The notes beneath the pieces were generated by a model that saw only the letters and a program-made list of their open reading frames with translations, was not told the origin of the DNA and made no database searches. The position numbers were made by a program, and so were the translations under genes. A DNA stretch of 64,000 nucleotides from Flavobacteriaceae bacterium (GTDB lineage: Bacteria; Bacteroidota; Bacteroidia; Flavobacteriales; Flavobacteriaceae), in NCBI GenBank assembly GCA_947448525.1, contig CANFNV010000001.1, positions 248,001 through 312,000 on the forward strand, given 5' to 3'. The first letter of the stretch is position 1. The number at the start of each line of letters is the position of its first letter. This document shows positions 62,123 through 64,000 of this stretch, one piece after another.

Positions 62123-63612
62123 ATTTTATCAAATTTTATTATTTTTTTTTCTTGATCGTTAAAAACAAGTAAAACGAATACAATTACAAATACAATAGCA
62201 AATACAATAGCAAACACAAAAAGGCTCAACCAACTACTAATAGGGAAATAGTTTTTTAAACTATTAAAAAGTATAATTAAGAGTGATGCATAAATAAGCT
62301 GGATAAAAATAGTTTTCTTAAAAAAGTTAATAAAATTAAAATCAAAGTGTTTTACAAATAAAATATTATTAATAATAATATTTATAAGCATTCCAATCAA
62401 TATAGGGAACAAGACTCCATTTATCCCATAATCTTTTACTAAAAAGGAACTTATTAATACAGCTAAACTCATACTCACCAGCATACAAAGTGATCTATAT
62501 TTTACTTTATTTCTAATTTCTAAAATTGAAACGCCCAAGCTTTGAAGCATAGGAATAAAAGTAACTATCATAATTAATACAGCTATTTCCCATGACTTTA
62601 TATATACTTTCCCTATCCATAAAAGAATAAATTCTTTCCCTATTAGCACAAATAAAGACAAGATTAAAAAGCTTATAAAAGAATTTATTCTTCCTATGAA
62701 TATCATATCTGAATTTATTCTTAAAACGCTATTTTCATCATTACTGATTTTTGCAGCTTTTGGTAAAAGCAAATTATTAATAACTCCTGAAAAGGTTCCA
62801 AAATATCCACCTAACATTATTCCAACTGAATAAACAGCGACTTTTTCAGTATTCAAATTCATTCCTAAAATAACTTGCCCTGTATTCCATTGAAAACTCT
62901 GAATTATACCTATAAAAAATATCCAAACTGAATATGAAAAAATAAGTTTGTAATTTTCGAAATTTCTTTCTTTGAAGGAGAACTTAATCTTCAACTTTAC
63001 TAAACAATAATAAAAAGTAATACCAATTACTAATAAACTAAAAACAGTATCAACTATAACCAAAGAAATTGATTTTTTCCCAATTTTTAGAATCGTTAAT
63101 ACCACTATAGTCCTTAATAAATACTTAGTAATCATTAATATTTTAGGAAAAACATATTCTTCATAAGCGGAACAAATACCAATAAAGCTTCCTCCAGGAA
63201 CAGCTATACACATATTAAATACGAGTATTAAAAACATAATTTTAAAATCATTGACTTGATCTGGATGCAACGATTTATTAAAAACTGTATCAATCTGAAA
63301 ATATATAATTAAACCAACAAATAAAATAACCATTGAAATCAGGAAATAAATAATCATAATAGATCCCAAAAAAAATTTTTCGTCTTCTTTTCTATTTTCA
63401 ACTCTATATTTTGAAACAAAACGTATTATCGAATTATTCAATCCAAAATCCATCAAAGACAAATAAGCCACAAAAGATCCTATTAAAGTATATAGTCCAT
63501 ATTCAGAATTGCCTAAAGTACGAATGATAAATGGAGTTAGAAAAAGACCAATGCCATTTGTCAAAACAATGTTAATATATGAAAGAAACGTAGCTTTTTT
63601 TATTTGACTCAT
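62116..63612 (-). CDS. Wzx-type polysaccharide flippase (MOP superfamily)
   Basis: Flips lipid-linked repeat units across the inner membrane. The 498 residues give about fourteen hydrophobic segments. The N-terminus KKATFLSYINIVLTNGIGLF with LTPFIIRTLGNSEYGLYTLI is the common start of this family (polysaccharide biosynthesis protein PF01943-like). The last helix consists of repeated VFAI/VFVI units and is encoded by a 12-bp DNA tandem repeat. It sits two bases from the epimerase gene and overlaps the GT2 gene by seven bases, so it belongs to the cluster C transcript. Confidence 0.9.
   Translation of the reverse strand: MSQIKKATFLSYINIVLTNGIGLFLTPFIIRTLGNSEYGLYTLIGSFVAYLSLMDFGLNNSIIRFVSKYRVENRKEDEKFFLGSIMIIYFLISMVILFVGLIIYFQIDTVFNKSLHPDQVNDFKIMFLILVFNMCIAVPGGSFIGICSAYEEYVFPKILMITKYLLRTIVVLTILKIGKKSISLVIVDTVFSLLVIGITFYYCLVKLKIKFSFKERNFENYKLIFSYSVWIFFIGIIQSFQWNTGQVILGMNLNTEKVAVYSVGIMLGGYFGTFSGVINNLLLPKAAKISNDENSVLRINSDMIFIGRINSFISFLILSLFVLIGKEFILLWIGKVYIKSWEIAVLIMIVTFIPMLQSLGVSILEIRNKVKYRSLCMLVSMSLAVLISSFLVKDYGINGVLFPILIGMLINIIINNILFVKHFDFNFINFFKKTIFIQLIYASLLIILFNSLKNYFPISSWLSLFVFAIVFAIVFVIVFVLLVFNDQEKKIIKFDKIC
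62176..62211 (-). repeat. 12-bp tandem repeat in the last helix of wzx
   Basis: On the plus strand AAATACAATAGC occurs at 62188-62199 and again at 62200-62211, preceded by a third copy with two mismatches at 62176-62187. On the coding strand each unit gives about four hydrophobic residues (Val-Phe-Ala-Ile type), so the copy number can vary without a frameshift. Confidence 0.85.
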
Positions 63613-63614
63613 CG

Positions 63615-64000
63615 TTAACTCTTATAATAATTTTTATACCAATAAACAAATTCACTAATCCCATTTTCAACAGATGTTTTTGGTAAATAATTATAATCTT
63701 CTTGAAAAGAAGAAACGTCAGCCCATGTTTTTTCAACATCACCAGGTTGCATAGGCATCAATTCTTGGATTGCGGTCATTTGAGTGCATTGCTCAATTGC
63801 TATAATAAAATCAACTAATTTAACAGGTTTACTATTTCCAATATTATAAAGAGCATAGGTTTTATCGTTGTTCTCGACAATAGTTTCAAAAACCCCATCA
63901 ACAATATCATCTATATAAGTAAAATCTCGATATAAATCTCCATTATTAAACACTTTAATAGGCTTTGACTTCAAAATTGAATCAGTAAACAAAAACATTG
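63615..64000 (-). CDS. NAD-dependent nucleotide-sugar epimerase, 3' part (UDP-glucuronate 4-epimerase-like)
   Basis: C-terminal 128 residues or so of a short-chain dehydrogenase-type sugar epimerase; the rest lies beyond the window end. KPIKVFNNGDLYRDFTYIDDIVDG and the later MQPGDVEKTWADVS are motifs of the UDP-glucuronate/UDP-glucose 4-epimerase group, and the end (ENGISEFVYWYKNYY) is the usual C-terminus. An apparent internal ATG at 63998 is not the start. It is two bases from wzx, supplying a nucleotide sugar for cluster C. Confidence 0.88.
   Translation of the reverse strand, partial: MFLFTDSILKSKPIKVFNNGDLYRDFTYIDDIVDGVFETIVENNDKTYALYNIGNSKPVKLVDFIIAIEQCTQMTAIQELMPMQPGDVEKTWADVSSFQEDYNYLPKTSVENGISEFVYWYKNYYKS

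Noticed and set aside
54800..63600. Higher AT content and many short overlaps in cluster C as evidence of a mobile island
   Set aside because: Glycan clusters often differ in composition; no integrase, transposase, tRNA or direct flanking repeats were seen in the window.

Overview
The window is low-GC chromosomal DNA (about 30 % G+C by eye) from a member of the Bacteroidota, most likely a Flavobacterium-like flavobacterium. The signs are: upstream elements of the TAnnTTTG type that serve as the -7 box in this phylum, almost no Shine-Dalgarno sequences, frequent TTG/GTG starts, the order recQ-kdsD-tatC-(carboxymuconolactone decarboxylase)-lptB, a 482-residue GAPDH, a PorV/UPF0164-type outer-membrane protein, and a gliding-bacteria style of surface-polysaccharide genes. 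I saw no rRNA, tRNA, insertion sequence, integrase or CRISPR array.

Layout. 1-16850 is mainly housekeeping: a minus-strand run idi-queD-bcp-manA (manA cut by the window edge), a lipoprotein MsrB-MsrA fusion, a COG2509 flavoprotein, a TlpA-like thioredoxin, recQ, then kdsD-tatC-decayed CMD gene-lptB, a GH25 lysozyme, pssA, a PorV-like barrel and a DUF4105 membrane protein. 16857-31157 is polysaccharide cluster A, read on the minus strand: GT-B and GT4/GT2 glycosyltransferases, a methyltransferase, a FemAB-like acyltransferase, a deacetylase-like protein, a Wzy/ligase-type polymerase and a WcaJ-type initiating transferase. 31438-42114 is a housekeeping island: GAPDH, aconitase, a parvulin-parvulin-MoxR operon and prfC. 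42313-49737 is the initiation/export block: a small PglC-type initiating transferase, a large polytopic membrane protein I do not recognise, a CpsB-type PHP tyrosine phosphatase, and Wza and Wzc. 49786-64000 is polysaccharide cluster C on the minus strand: a FemAB-PglD fusion, many glycosyltransferases, a deacetylase, a GNAT protein, an EpsG-type polymerase, a Wzx flippase and the 3' part of a sugar-nucleotide epimerase that runs out of the window.

How it works together (inference): repeat units are started on undecaprenyl phosphate by one of the two initiating transferases, extended and decorated by the glycosyltransferases and acyl/methyl transferases, flipped by Wzx, polymerised by EpsG/Wzy-type proteins, and exported through Wzc and Wza under control of the tyrosine phosphatase. 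ManA, KdsD and LptB serve related envelope pathways.

Most notable: the Wzc tail is a perfect (Tyr-X)13 dipeptide run encoded by a 24-bp tandem DNA repeat; the last helix of Wzx also carries an in-frame 12-bp tandem repeat; a FemAB-like acyltransferase is fused to a PglD/NeuD-type acetyltransferase; RecQ has lost its four zinc-binding cysteines; and the CMD gene in the tatC-lptB interval is decayed. No mobile or defence system was found.
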